64,000 nucleotides of DNA from an uncultured Sphaerochaeta sp. (lineage in GTDB: Bacteria > Spirochaetota > Spirochaetia > Sphaerochaetales > Sphaerochaetaceae), in the NCBI RefSeq assembly GCF_963677315.1, contig NZ_OY781939.1, forward strand, positions 1 through 64,000, written 5' to 3'. How positions within the stretch are numbered: position 1 is the first letter of the stretch; each line of letters begins with the position of its first letter. Shown in pieces: positions 1-8,133 of this stretch. The notes below the pieces were generated by a model that saw only the letters and a program-made list of their open reading frames with translations, was not told the origin of the DNA and did no database searches. A program made the position numbers and the translations under genes.

Positions 1-371
1 ATGTGTAGTGGGCCCAGGTGCGTTACCTTCTTCAGTTGTTCAATGACTTCATCGGTCACCAATGCAGACTGCTTGAACACCTCTCCACCATGCAGGACAC
101 GGTGACCAACAGCCCCAATATCAGCCAAGTCACTGATGACTCCATACTCATCATCAAGAAGCATCCTGATGATTAACTCAATTGCTTCTTTGTGAGTAGG
201 GGAGGAAAACTCTGCATTATATTCCTCTTTGCCATTTGCCTTATGCTCAATGGTGGAATATTCCAGTCCGATGCGTTCCACGACGCCAACAGCAAGAATA
301 TCTTTGTTGACCCAGTCGTACACCTGGTACTTGGCAGACGAACTGCCACAGTTCAAGGTTAAAATTACCAT
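1..371 (-). CDS. ackA: Acetate kinase, N-terminal part (cut by window edge)
   Basis: Cytoplasmic acetate kinase interconverts acetyl phosphate + ADP and acetate + ATP, the ATP-yielding last step of acetate fermentation. Only the first 123 residues are in the window. They carry the family signature LNCGSSSAKY at residues 6-15 and GAVGHRVLHGGE at 86-97. The arginine of HRVLHGG falls at residue 91, the position of the catalytic arginine in characterised acetate kinases. HLGPLH follows at 118-123. The start ATG (complement of 369-371) is preceded by TAGGAG and by a plausible promoter. The gene continues off the left edge, so completeness cannot be judged. Confidence 0.96.
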   Translation of the reverse strand, partial: MVILTLNCGSSSAKYQVYDWVNKDILAVGVVERIGLEYSTIEHKANGKEEYNAEFSSPTHKEAIELIIRMLLDDEYGVISDLADIGAVGHRVLHGGEVFKQSALVTDEVIEQLKKVTHLGPLH

Positions 372-390
372 GAATGACTCCTATTATCTC

Positions 391-418
391 TCTATAACAC
401 TCTGTTAATTGATTGCAA
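391..418 (-). promoter_or_regulatory. Probable sigma-70 promoter of ackA
   Basis: Read on the minus strand: a -35 box TTGCAA (413-418), a 16-base spacer and a -10 box TATAGA (391-396), about 20 bases upstream of the acetate kinase start. Assigned by resemblance to the consensus only. Confidence 0.45.
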
Positions 419-498
419 AAGATACCCATCTATTAAAACACTATTGGGCAGAATAATCAACATGAAGCGAAAAAAGAACCTTTAGTTCTTTTCCTCTT

Positions 499-1548
499 AT
501 GAAGGTATTTCTTTGCCTGTGGTTTTGGACACTTCCCCTCTTTCTGCACGCACAAACAACAGTACAATGTTCCTTTATTCCTCTGCAGGAAGCCATGAAC
601 ATTGAGTACCATAGTGAGGAAGAACGTGAAGATTTCCGCTTAAAGCTCTCTCTCTCCTCTTCTGAGCTGCAGATTGAACCATATATTTCCTACGAGGGAG
701 AAGTCTGGAGCTTCAGCTATAAACCAAGGACTTTCCTGGAAAGGGTATGGTTCAGCAGTTCATGGGAAAAGCAAGACCTACGTCTCTCGTACCTGTACAG
801 GGAAGAGAATAACAGGGCCTTCCACATACAGGGAAGGCAAGGAGGATTGGCATATCAACTTGTAAAAGGAAACTCTCCCAGTCCATCTGTATATTCGTGG
901 AATGAACAACCAGGAAAGGTCTATCTCTTCTGGGATGCAGAGAGCCCCCATGTGGACCTCTCCCTTGTTGCCTCCTGGGCTGAGGGCGAGCGCTTTTCAC
1001 TCTCCCACGATATCTCATTCACACAGGGAGCCCTTTCATTCGATTGGAGCTTCGGCGGGACCTGTGAGAGACAATCGCAATCTGTCGCTTTGCAAATGAA
1101 ATGTCATGGCATACAGGCAGTGTGGGGAGGGGAGATACAAACAGGCCCCTCCCCTGTTTTTGGTGGACAGAGGCAAGAAATGGAACAATCTGTACACTCC
1201 AAAATCAGCTATACATTGGGGGCGATTACCTTGGAGAGCAGTTTCGATAGTTGGGTGAAAACCAGAACATCTGGAGAGGAGAGCAGGAGGAGCCGCTACC
1301 AAGTTTCAGGACAGTGGATGGGTTACAGCGTAGATGTTGCATGGGATAGTACTGATGGGATTGTAGTGGAAATGAAAGCAGAACAGGGAACACTCAGCCT
1401 AGGTAGGGATGGCATTGCCTTCTCCCTGCTTCTTAAGAAGGGCCCCCTATCTCTAGCCATCGAAAAAGATGCCAAGGAGCAGTTGTCTCTTACCTGCTCA
1501 TTTCGCTTTACCATCGGCCCAGATAGTGGATCTCTTCTTGCAAGGTGA
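499..1548 (+). CDS. Exported protein of unknown function, 349 aa
   Basis: I do not recognise a family. The first 19 residues form a signal peptide (MK, then a hydrophobic FLCLWFWTLPLFL stretch, cleavage probably after HAQ). The rest has many short runs of alternating polar and aromatic residues, as expected for beta-strands, so a periplasmic or outer-membrane beta protein is likely. The ATG at 499 was chosen because it gives the signal peptide and an in-frame stop lies just upstream (463-465). It has no visible Shine-Dalgarno; a small hairpin (474-490) ends 8 bases before it. The last 41 bases overlap the 3' end of murB on the other strand. Confidence 0.7.
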   Translation: MKVFLCLWFWTLPLFLHAQTTVQCSFIPLQEAMNIEYHSEEEREDFRLKLSLSSSELQIEPYISYEGEVWSFSYKPRTFLERVWFSSSWEKQDLRLSYLYREENNRAFHIQGRQGGLAYQLVKGNSPSPSVYSWNEQPGKVYLFWDAESPHVDLSLVASWAEGERFSLSHDISFTQGALSFDWSFGGTCERQSQSVALQMKCHGIQAVWGGEIQTGPSPVFGGQRQEMEQSVHSKISYTLGAITLESSFDSWVKTRTSGEESRRSRYQVSGQWMGYSVDVAWDSTDGIVVEMKAEQGTLSLGRDGIAFSLLLKKGPLSLAIEKDAKEQLSLTCSFRFTIGPDSGSLLAR

Positions 1549-2425
1549 TTTGGAACTCACTCTGTACTGCAGCTCTGATGTACTCGATCAAGGCTCGTAC
1601 ATCTTCACTGGTGGCAGTTCCCTCACGATTGATGATGATGTTGGCATGGCTTGGGGATATGCTGGCCCCCCCGATCGTATGCCCCTTGAGATTGCAGGCA
1701 TCAATGAGGGCAGCAGCCCTCTTGCCTTCTGGGTTCTTGAATATTGACCCGAGACTTGGATAGTCATACAGACCCTTATGCTTACGATGCTTTTTAACCG
1801 TGTCCTTGCGTTTCCTTACCTCACTGGTTTGTGTGGTAGGCTTTAATCGGAAGCCTGCCTCATAGATGATCAAATCATCCCTGCCGGTAAAAGGGGAGTG
1901 GCGATAGGAGAACTCATCCTGATGTATTTGCATCCTATGAAGTTTCCCATCCAAGGTCATATAGTCGACATAGTAGAGCAGATCCCCGATCTGTACACCG
2001 TTTGCCCCGCTGTTTCCATAGATAGCGCCACCCACTGTGCCAGGGATGCCCCCGAGCATTTCCAGCCCTTCCAGTCCGTCCTCAATTGCCTGTGAGATGG
2101 CTTTATCCAGAGGACACCCTGAGCGGACACAAAACATCTCCCCTTGTACATGTCTTCGGGCAAGGTGGCCAGTGAGGATAACGAGTCCTTCAACACCCTT
2201 GTCACTGATCAAGGTATTGGTTGCTCCCCCAAGAATTGAGAGGGGAAGATTGTTGTCCTTTGCATGGTTTATCAGGATTCTCAGTTCCTCGAAATTAGTG
2301 GGATAGGCAGCCCATTGGGCATTTCCCCCACACTGAATACTACTGTGTGAAGCGAGTTCCAGATTCTCCATGAGCAGGTGGTCAAGGTTGATTTTTTCAA
2401 TACTATTGCGTACATTGGTAGGCAT
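1508..2425 (-). CDS. murB: UDP-N-acetylenolpyruvoylglucosamine reductase
   Basis: MurB is a cytoplasmic FAD enzyme that reduces UDP-GlcNAc-enolpyruvate to UDP-MurNAc with NADPH, the second committed step of peptidoglycan precursor synthesis. The 305 residues fit the family. Visible are the FAD-binding GGATNTLISD (66-75), the glycine-rich GGIPGTVGGAIYGNSGANG (125-143), YRHS (174-177), the catalytic serine in GSIFKNP (Ser227) and the C-terminal QEEIHYLG with the catalytic glutamate near 298. It is divergent from cysS, with starts about 50 bases apart, and its 3' end overlaps the convergent exported gene by 41 bases. No strong ribosome-binding site is visible. Confidence 0.95.
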   Translation of the reverse strand: MPTNVRNSIEKINLDHLLMENLELASHSSIQCGGNAQWAAYPTNFEELRILINHAKDNNLPLSILGGATNTLISDKGVEGLVILTGHLARRHVQGEMFCVRSGCPLDKAISQAIEDGLEGLEMLGGIPGTVGGAIYGNSGANGVQIGDLLYYVDYMTLDGKLHRMQIHQDEFSYRHSPFTGRDDLIIYEAGFRLKPTTQTSEVRKRKDTVKKHRKHKGLYDYPSLGSIFKNPEGKRAAALIDACNLKGHTIGGASISPSHANIIINREGTATSEDVRALIEYIRAAVQSEFQITLQEEIHYLGRW

Positions 2426-2476
2426 GGAGACATCTTACCCCCTTTTTTTGGGGTGGGCAACCTAAAGGAGCTCTCA

Positions 2477-3892
2477 ATGCCTGTCTTTCTCTATAATACC
2501 ATGAGTCGTAGTTTGGAAGCATTTGAACCATTACACGATAAGGAGGTAGGTCTCTACTCATGTGGACCTACTGTATACAACTATGCACATATCGGAAATC
2601 TGAGGACCTTTTTGTTTGAGGACCTGCTCAAGCGTACACTGCTTGTCTCCGGTTTCAAGGTAAACCATGTCATGAACATCACAGATGTCGGACACTTGAC
2701 CGGAGATGGGGATGAAGGTGAGGACAAGATCGAAAAGATGGCAAGCCAGACTCATAGAAGTGTCTGGGAGATTGCCCAGTTCTATACCGATGCATTCTTC
2801 AAGGATTATGACTCCTTGCATATGATCCGACCCAGTGTAGTCTGCAAGGCGACCGACCACATCCAGCAGATGATTGATCTGATCAAGAGGCTGGAGAAGA
2901 GCGGCCATACCTATGTCAGTGGAGGCAATGTCTATTTCAGCATCGATTCAATTCCCGACTACGGTAAACTGGCTCGCCTCGATCTCGATTCCCTCAAGAC
3001 CGCTGTTCGTGATGATGTAAGCAGCGATGACAACAAGAAAAATCCCAAGGATTTCGTTCTCTGGTTCACCAAGAGCAAGCATGGGGAACAGGCAATGATG
3101 TGGGATTCCCCATGGGGAAAGGGCTTTCCCGGTTGGCATATTGAGTGCTCAGCAATGAGTATGCATTACCTGGGTGAGTCGTTTGACATCCACTGTGGTG
3201 GAATTGATGCAATTCCCGTTCATCACACCAACGAGATTGCACAGAGTGAGGCTGCAACAGGCAAGCAGTGGGTTAAGTACTGGATGCATGGTGAATTCCT
3301 CCTGGATGAGACTGGGAAGATGAGCAAGAGCAAGGGAGAATTCCTTACCCTTGATTTGCTGAAGCGCAAGGGCTACGATGCAATGGATTACCGTTATTAC
3401 TGTTTGGGTGGCCATTACCGCAGTCAACTGAAGTTCAGCTTTGAAGCGCTCGATACTGCTCGTAAGGCTCGCAGGAATGTACTTGATCGTATCCAAGGTC
3501 TGCTGAAGGATGGTGCAAAGGAAGTCTCCCTGAAGAGTGAGAAAGCTCTGCAATACAAAGAGACCTTCCTTGAGCATTTGCAGCATGACCTGGGAAGTCC
3601 CAGAGGGCTTGCTGACCTTTGGGGGGTTCTGAAGGATGAGGAGTTGGACGGAAATGAGAAGTACTCCCTCATCATGTTCTTTGATCAGGTGTTCGGTCTT
3701 GATCTCGCATCTGTTGAGTTGCCGAAAGAAGAAGATTTTCCACCTGAGGCAATCGCACTGCTCGAGAAGAGACTGCAAGCGAAGAAGGAAAAGAACTGGC
3801 CGCTTGCCGATTCTCTGCGTTCCGAGCTGGATGCAATGGGCTACCTTGTCAAAGACACCCCAACGGGAAGTTCTTTGGAAAAAAAGATGTAA
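2477..3892 (+). CDS. cysS: Cysteinyl-tRNA synthetase
   Basis: Class I synthetase charging tRNA-Cys with cysteine in the cytoplasm. The start at 2477 (471 aa) is chosen over a longer in-frame start at 2378 because AAAGGAG lies 6 bases upstream and the longer reading would overlap murB. Motifs are the zinc cysteine in SCGPTVYNYAHIG (Cys29), the HIGH-type HIGN at 38-41, WHIECSAM carrying another zinc ligand, and KMSKSKG near residue 280. The C-terminal helical anticodon region ends near LRSELDAMGYLVKDT. The length is normal for the family. The sigma factor gene follows after 27 bases. Confidence 0.97.
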   Translation: MPVFLYNTMSRSLEAFEPLHDKEVGLYSCGPTVYNYAHIGNLRTFLFEDLLKRTLLVSGFKVNHVMNITDVGHLTGDGDEGEDKIEKMASQTHRSVWEIAQFYTDAFFKDYDSLHMIRPSVVCKATDHIQQMIDLIKRLEKSGHTYVSGGNVYFSIDSIPDYGKLARLDLDSLKTAVRDDVSSDDNKKNPKDFVLWFTKSKHGEQAMMWDSPWGKGFPGWHIECSAMSMHYLGESFDIHCGGIDAIPVHHTNEIAQSEAATGKQWVKYWMHGEFLLDETGKMSKSKGEFLTLDLLKRKGYDAMDYRYYCLGGHYRSQLKFSFEALDTARKARRNVLDRIQGLLKDGAKEVSLKSEKALQYKETFLEHLQHDLGSPRGLADLWGVLKDEELDGNEKYSLIMFFDQVFGLDLASVELPKEEDFPPEAIALLEKRLQAKKEKNWPLADSLRSELDAMGYLVKDTPTGSSLEKKM

Positions 3893-3919
3893 CTTGGTTA
3901 CTGGTGAGTTGTTAACGTT

Positions 3920-4438
3920 ATGGAAATACAAAGCAACGATGAGCGAGCCTTTCGGCAAGTGTATGAGCAGGTATTCCCGATATTGATGCGTGTGGTTTAT
4001 CACGTAACCAATAATCAGGACCTTGCAGAGGAGATTTGTCAGGAAGCTTTCATTCGGTTCTTTGACAAAGGCATGGAGTTCGCTACCCTTAATGATGCCA
4101 AGTATTGGCTCATCAGGGTTTCGAAGAATCTTGCCATCAACCAAGTGAAGCGGAAAGCCCGCGAGATGAACATGGTGGATAAATTGAAAAAGTATCCAGC
4201 CACGGGGGCGAACCATTCCGATGGATCTCAGGTATTGATGGAGAAGGAGACCAGGAAACTTGTACAGGAAGCAATTGATCAGCTGCCCGAAAAGTTCCGC
4301 CTAGTCATTGTGATGAAAGAGTACACCGATATGGACTACAAGCAGATCGCACAGGTGTTGCATATTTCCGAAAGTAACGTGAAGGTACGAGTCTATCGGG
4401 CAAGGAAGATGCTCGAGTCGATTCTCAGCCAGGAGTGA
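3920..4438 (+). CDS. ECF-type RNA polymerase sigma factor
   Basis: A 172-residue sigma-70 family factor of the extracytoplasmic-function class. Region 2 includes NNQDLAEEICQEAFIRFF (about residues 34-51) and the helix with YWLIRVSKNLAINQVKRKAR. Region 4 is the C-terminal helix-turn-helix MDYKQIAQVLHISESNVKVR. There is no region 1 or 3, as usual for ECF factors. A zinc-finger anti-sigma gene follows after 5 bases, so the two are almost certainly co-transcribed and the factor is held inactive at the membrane until a signal arrives. The target genes and the signal cannot be told from the sequence. Confidence 0.93.
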   Translation: MEIQSNDERAFRQVYEQVFPILMRVVYHVTNNQDLAEEICQEAFIRFFDKGMEFATLNDAKYWLIRVSKNLAINQVKRKAREMNMVDKLKKYPATGANHSDGSQVLMEKETRKLVQEAIDQLPEKFRLVIVMKEYTDMDYKQIAQVLHISESNVKVRVYRARKMLESILSQE

Positions 4439-4443
4439 TGTGA

Positions 4444-4980
4444 ATGTGTGTCGATGACGAATTGTTGAATACCTATTTGGATGGCGAATTACAGGAGCCT
4501 TGGAGGACCCAGGTCCAGGAACACCTAGGCTATTGCAACGCGTGTCGCCAGAGACTTGAACAGCTTCGCACTCTTCACCAGAAAGTTGCAGATGCTGTTC
4601 TGCCTGATTCAGAAATCTCTGCCCGGCAGGATCGTGTTCTCCAATATTTTGAGAAAACACGTTTTTCCTCCTCCAATAAAAAAATGCATATTTTTCGAAA
4701 GAAAATCCAGGTCAGGCTTGTGCCTGCCTTGATTACCTCTGCGGCAGCATTTGTCGTGGTATTTATCGGGGCCTTTGTGCTCTTTGGGAACAGCTCCCAG
4801 CAGGGACAGGAAATCCTTCCTGGGGTTGCCTCCCAAATTGACAGTGCCCATATCCGGCAAGTGACTGAAGTACAGCAACCTTCCCTTGATATGTTCAGTT
4901 TGGAACAGATTGTCCAGCATCTCGATGCAATGGGGTATGCAGTGAAGCTGGAAGTGAAGGCAGTAACTCCTCTCGAATAG
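4444..4980 (+). CDS. Membrane anti-sigma factor with zinc-binding ZAS domain
   Basis: 178-residue partner of the preceding sigma factor. The N-terminus carries the zinc-associated anti-sigma motif H-x3-C-x2-C (His27, Cys31, Cys34, within EHLGYCNAC), which in this family binds the sigma factor in the cytoplasm. A single membrane segment spans about residues 92-115 (LVPALITSAAAFVVVFIGAF), followed by a periplasmic tail of about 60 residues with no recognised sensor domain. CAGGAG 9 bases upstream supports the start. A hairpin terminator follows. The signal sensed is unknown; the CxxC could make it redox-sensitive, which is inference. Confidence 0.88.
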   Translation: MCVDDELLNTYLDGELQEPWRTQVQEHLGYCNACRQRLEQLRTLHQKVADAVLPDSEISARQDRVLQYFEKTRFSSSNKKMHIFRKKIQVRLVPALITSAAAFVVVFIGAFVLFGNSSQQGQEILPGVASQIDSAHIRQVTEVQQPSLDMFSLEQIVQHLDAMGYAVKLEVKAVTPLE

Positions 4981-5003
4981 CATTCCGTTTTTCTTCTCAT
5001 GCC

Positions 5004-5033
5004 GAAGGCTCTACATTCACTTGTAGAGCCTTC
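5004..5033 (+). terminator. Rho-independent terminator after the sigma/anti-sigma pair
   Basis: A perfect 11-base-pair stem, GAAGGCTCTAC (5004-5014) with GTAGAGCCTTC (5023-5033), an 8-base loop, followed by CCTATTTTGG. It separates the sigma operon from valS. Confidence 0.7.
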
Positions 5034-5082
5034 CCTATTTTGGTACTATGGGGAGACTCTTTTCCCCTGTAGGAGGCATAAT

Positions 5083-7737
5083 GTGAAGGCTGTTGAGTTA
5101 CCGAAGGCCTATGATCCAAAACAATTCGAGGATCGAATTTACCAGCAATGGCTGGAAGAAGGAAAGTTCAAACCCGCTGAGGGTAAGGAACCTCCATTTA
5201 CTATCGTCATGCCTCCTCCCAATGTTACCGGGATACTGCACATGGGTCATGCCCTGAACAACTCCTTGCAGGATATCCTGACCCGTTACTACCGGATGAG
5301 TGGGAGGACAACCCTCTGGCTTCCCGGTACTGACCATGCAGGTATCGCCACACAGCATGTGGTTGAGCGTCAGCTTGCACAAGAGGGTTTGCGACGTCAG
5401 GATCTGGGACGTGACAAGTTCCTGGAAAGGACCTGGCAGGTAAAGGATAAGCATCATGACATCATTACTGACCAGTTGAAAAAGATTGGTTGCAGCTGTG
5501 ACTGGGAGCACGAACGATTCACCATGGATGAAGGTCTGAGCCAGGCTGTTCGGGAGAGTTTTGTCACCCTCTATGAACGTGGTTTGATCTACAAAGGTGA
5601 GTACCTGGTCAACTACTGCCCCAAGTGTGGTACAGCCCTCGCCGATGATGAGGTTGAGTACCAGGAGCTTGGTGGATTCCTCTACGACGTACGCTATCCC
5701 TATAGTGATGGAAGTGGTTATATTACCGTTGCTACCACAAGGCCGGAGACAATGTTCGGTGATGTGGCTGTTGCCGTGCATCCTGATGATGAACGCTATA
5801 CCCATCTTATCGGTACGTTGATCGATCTTCCCCTCACTGATAAAAAAATCCCCATCATTGCTGACAGCTTTGTGGAAATGGGTTTCGGAACCGGAATGGT
5901 AAAGATTACCCCTGCACATGACCCCAATGACTGGCAGTGTGGTATGCGCCATGGTCTTGAAAAGGTCAATGTACTGAATCCTGATGGCACCCTCAACGAG
6001 AACTGCCCTGAAAAGTACCGTGGCATGAGTGCGGTCGATGCACGCTCCTTGGTGGTCGCTGATCTGAAGGAACAGGGATTCTTGGTCAAGGAAGTTGTCC
6101 ACAACCATGATGTCGGCCACTGCTACCGTTGTCATACGGTCATTGAACCGTATCTTTCAAACCAGTGGTTCGTTAAGATGGAAGGGATGGCCAAGAAGGC
6201 CTTGCAGGCTTGGAAGGATGAGAAGGTGGTCTTCTATCCCAAGCGCTGGGAGAATACCTACACCCACTGGCTGGAGAACATCCATGACTGGTGTATCAGC
6301 CGACAGCTCTGGTGGGGACACCGCATTCCCGTCTGGGAGTGTCAGGATTGTCATGAGATCATTGTAAGCCGGGATGATCCCTCATCCTGTCCCAAGTGTG
6401 GTTCCAAGAACCTCATCCAGGAGAGTGATGTACTCGATACTTGGTTCAGCTCCTGGCTATGGCCTTTCAGTACGCTTGGTTGGCCTGAGAAGAGTGCCGA
6501 CTTGAAGCAGTTCTTCCCCACAAGTACCTTGGTTACCGGATATGACATCATCTTCTTCTGGGTAAGCCGGATGATCATGGCCTCTCTGGAGTTCCTTGGA
6601 GAGGTGCCGTTCAAGGATATCTACATTACCGGATTGGTGCGTGACAAGCAGGGGAGGAAGATGAGCAAGAGCCTCGGCAATGGCATTGACCCCTTGGATG
6701 TTGTTTCCCTGTATGGTGCTGATGCCATGAAGTTCACGCTTGCCTACATGGCAACCCAGGGGCAGGACATTCTCATCGATATGGAAACCTTCAAGCTTGG
6801 GAGTCGTTTTGCCAACAAGGTCTGGAATGCAGCCCGTTTCCTCCTGATGAATCTTGAAGGGGTGGAACTGGGTGATATTGCCAAGGTTGAACTCAATACA
6901 CTGGATAAGTGGATTTATAACCAACTCAACGAGGCAGTGGCGAAGATCAAGGTTGCCATGGAGAACTATAAGTTCAATGATGGAGCACAGGCTGTCTATG
7001 ATTTCTTCTGGAATGACTTCTGTGACTGGTATGTAGAGAGTGCCAAACGTGGTCTCTATAGTGAAAATCCTGCGGATAAACAGAGACAGGTAACCATCTT
7101 GCTCGACTTGCTTGCTGAGTCCATGCGTTTGATGCACCCCTTTGCTTCGTTCATCAGTGAAGAGATCTACCAGAAGCTTCCCAATGTTGATGACCAGTTG
7201 ATTGAAAGCAAGTATCCCATCTTCCAGAAAGAACGGGAGCATACAGATGAAGCTGCCCTTGTACAGAGGATGCAGGAGGCTGTTACCGCTCTCAGGGCGA
7301 TGCGCTCTGAGTTGGGCATCCCTGTTGAGCGGAAGATCAGGGTAGTGGTGAAATGTGACAAGAATTTCTTTGCCTCTGAGTTCTTTGCTGAACAGAAAGC
7401 ATTGATGGCTACCTTCGCTGGCGCATCCTCAATCGAAGTGGACAGCAGTGATACTATCGATGTCGCAGGAGCGTTCCCCGTAGCAGGTACTGGCTATGAG
7501 ATGTATGTATTTGTCAGGGAAGCAATCGATGTGGAAAAGGAGATTGCCCGTCTGGAAAGCGATCTGGACAAGCATGACAAGAATCTCTCCAAGGTGATGG
7601 CAAAACTCTCCAACGAGAAGTTCCTCCAGAACGCCAAGGAGGAAGCTATCGAGAAGGAGAAGGGCAAGAAAGCGGAATTTGAGGAGAAGATTGAGAAAGG
7701 GAAGAAGCACTTGGCCCTTCTCAAGAGTTTCCTGTAA
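5083..7737 (+). CDS. valS: Valyl-tRNA synthetase
   Basis: Class I synthetase attaching valine to tRNA-Val and editing threonine. I choose the GTG at 5083 (884 aa) because AGGAGG lies 6 bases upstream (5071-5076) and the longer reading from 4999 runs through the terminator hairpin. Motifs are HMGH in PNVTGILHMGHALN (near residue 52), the editing domain with TTRPETMFGDVAVAVHP, and KMSKSLGN (about 526-533). A C-terminal coiled-coil arm rich in Lys and Glu ends the protein, as in bacterial ValRS. A strong hairpin terminator follows. Confidence 0.97.
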   Translation: MKAVELPKAYDPKQFEDRIYQQWLEEGKFKPAEGKEPPFTIVMPPPNVTGILHMGHALNNSLQDILTRYYRMSGRTTLWLPGTDHAGIATQHVVERQLAQEGLRRQDLGRDKFLERTWQVKDKHHDIITDQLKKIGCSCDWEHERFTMDEGLSQAVRESFVTLYERGLIYKGEYLVNYCPKCGTALADDEVEYQELGGFLYDVRYPYSDGSGYITVATTRPETMFGDVAVAVHPDDERYTHLIGTLIDLPLTDKKIPIIADSFVEMGFGTGMVKITPAHDPNDWQCGMRHGLEKVNVLNPDGTLNENCPEKYRGMSAVDARSLVVADLKEQGFLVKEVVHNHDVGHCYRCHTVIEPYLSNQWFVKMEGMAKKALQAWKDEKVVFYPKRWENTYTHWLENIHDWCISRQLWWGHRIPVWECQDCHEIIVSRDDPSSCPKCGSKNLIQESDVLDTWFSSWLWPFSTLGWPEKSADLKQFFPTSTLVTGYDIIFFWVSRMIMASLEFLGEVPFKDIYITGLVRDKQGRKMSKSLGNGIDPLDVVSLYGADAMKFTLAYMATQGQDILIDMETFKLGSRFANKVWNAARFLLMNLEGVELGDIAKVELNTLDKWIYNQLNEAVAKIKVAMENYKFNDGAQAVYDFFWNDFCDWYVESAKRGLYSENPADKQRQVTILLDLLAESMRLMHPFASFISEEIYQKLPNVDDQLIESKYPIFQKEREHTDEAALVQRMQEAVTALRAMRSELGIPVERKIRVVVKCDKNFFASEFFAEQKALMATFAGASSIEVDSSDTIDVAGAFPVAGTGYEMYVFVREAIDVEKEIARLESDLDKHDKNLSKVMAKLSNEKFLQNAKEEAIEKEKGKKAEFEEKIEKGKKHLALLKSFL

Positions 7738-7762
7738 CGGAACATCCAAATAATGTATCAAT

Positions 7763-7793
7763 ATTCCCCCTGGAAGCATTTTTCAGGGGGAAT
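7763..7793 (+). terminator. Terminator of valS
   Basis: Ten-base-pair stem ATTCCCCCTG (7763-7772) with CAGGGGGAAT (7784-7793), loop of 11 bases, then TTCTATG. It lies 26 bases after the valS stop. Confidence 0.7.
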
Positions 7794-7821
7794 TTCTATG
7801 CATTGGTCGGGACAAAGAAAT

Positions 7822-7842
7822 AGGCGCCCTGTTCGGGCGCCT
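7822..7842 (-). terminator. Terminator of the Hc1-like histone gene
   Basis: Stem AGGCGCCC (7822-7829) with GGGCGCCT (7835-7842) and a 5-base loop. On the minus strand it is followed by ATTTCTTTG, so it suits the small minus-strand gene 25 bases away. It faces the valS terminator. Confidence 0.65.
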
Positions 7843-7866
7843 GATAAAACGAGTAAGGACTTCTTA

Positions 7867-8040
7867 TTATTCGCCTTTCTCTGCCTGAATTTCTTTTCTG
7901 CGCTCTTTGGCAAGCTTTGCAATTTCAGCCAGAGCCTTGCGAGCTCTTGCAGCCGATACCTTGACTCCCTTCTCGGTGAACTTCTGGTTTTCTGCCAGAT
8001 AGGTCTCATACTGCGCAACAATCTGCTCGTGAATAGTCAT
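7867..8040 (-). CDS. Histone H1-like protein of the Hc1 family
   Basis: A 57-residue basic protein resembling the N-terminal core of chlamydial histone H1 homologue Hc1. Its second half, VSAARARKALAEIAKLAKER (28-47) plus RKEIQAEK, has the same spacing of Arg/Lys and Ala/Ile positions as the Hc1 pattern of the AAAQRVRTDSIKLEKVAKVY type. Hc1 condenses DNA in chlamydiae, so a nucleoid-binding role is inferred. The basic Lys/Ala/Pro tail of chlamydial Hc1 is absent. The start at 8040 is set by GGAGG 5 bases upstream. The gene stands alone with its own promoter and terminator. Confidence 0.75.
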   Translation of the reverse strand: MTIHEQIVAQYETYLAENQKFTEKGVKVSAARARKALAEIAKLAKERRKEIQAEKGE

Positions 8041-8068
8041 GTATTCCTCCATGTGTCTAGGTTAATTC

Positions 8069-8096
8069 ATTCTACCATGATTTCACCCTTTCGCAA
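8069..8096 (-). promoter_or_regulatory. Probable promoter of the Hc1-like gene
   Basis: Minus-strand TTGCGA (8091-8096), a 16-base spacer and TAGAAT (8069-8074), about 30 bases before the start codon. By consensus resemblance only. Confidence 0.5.
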
Positions 8097-8133
8097 GTAA
8101 AAAACCGGTATTTAGTGCTCTAAAACGCTATTT

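Noticed and set aside
2378..2476. N-terminal extension of CysRS
   Set aside because: The internal ATG at 2477 has a good ribosome-binding site and begins with the family-typical sequence; the extension overlaps murB.
4999..5082. N-terminal extension of ValRS
   Set aside because: It runs through a perfect terminator hairpin, and the GTG at 5083 has AGGAGG at the right distance.
5098..6135. Long open frame on the minus strand inside valS
   Set aside because: It is a shadow of the valS gene in another frame, with no recognised motif.
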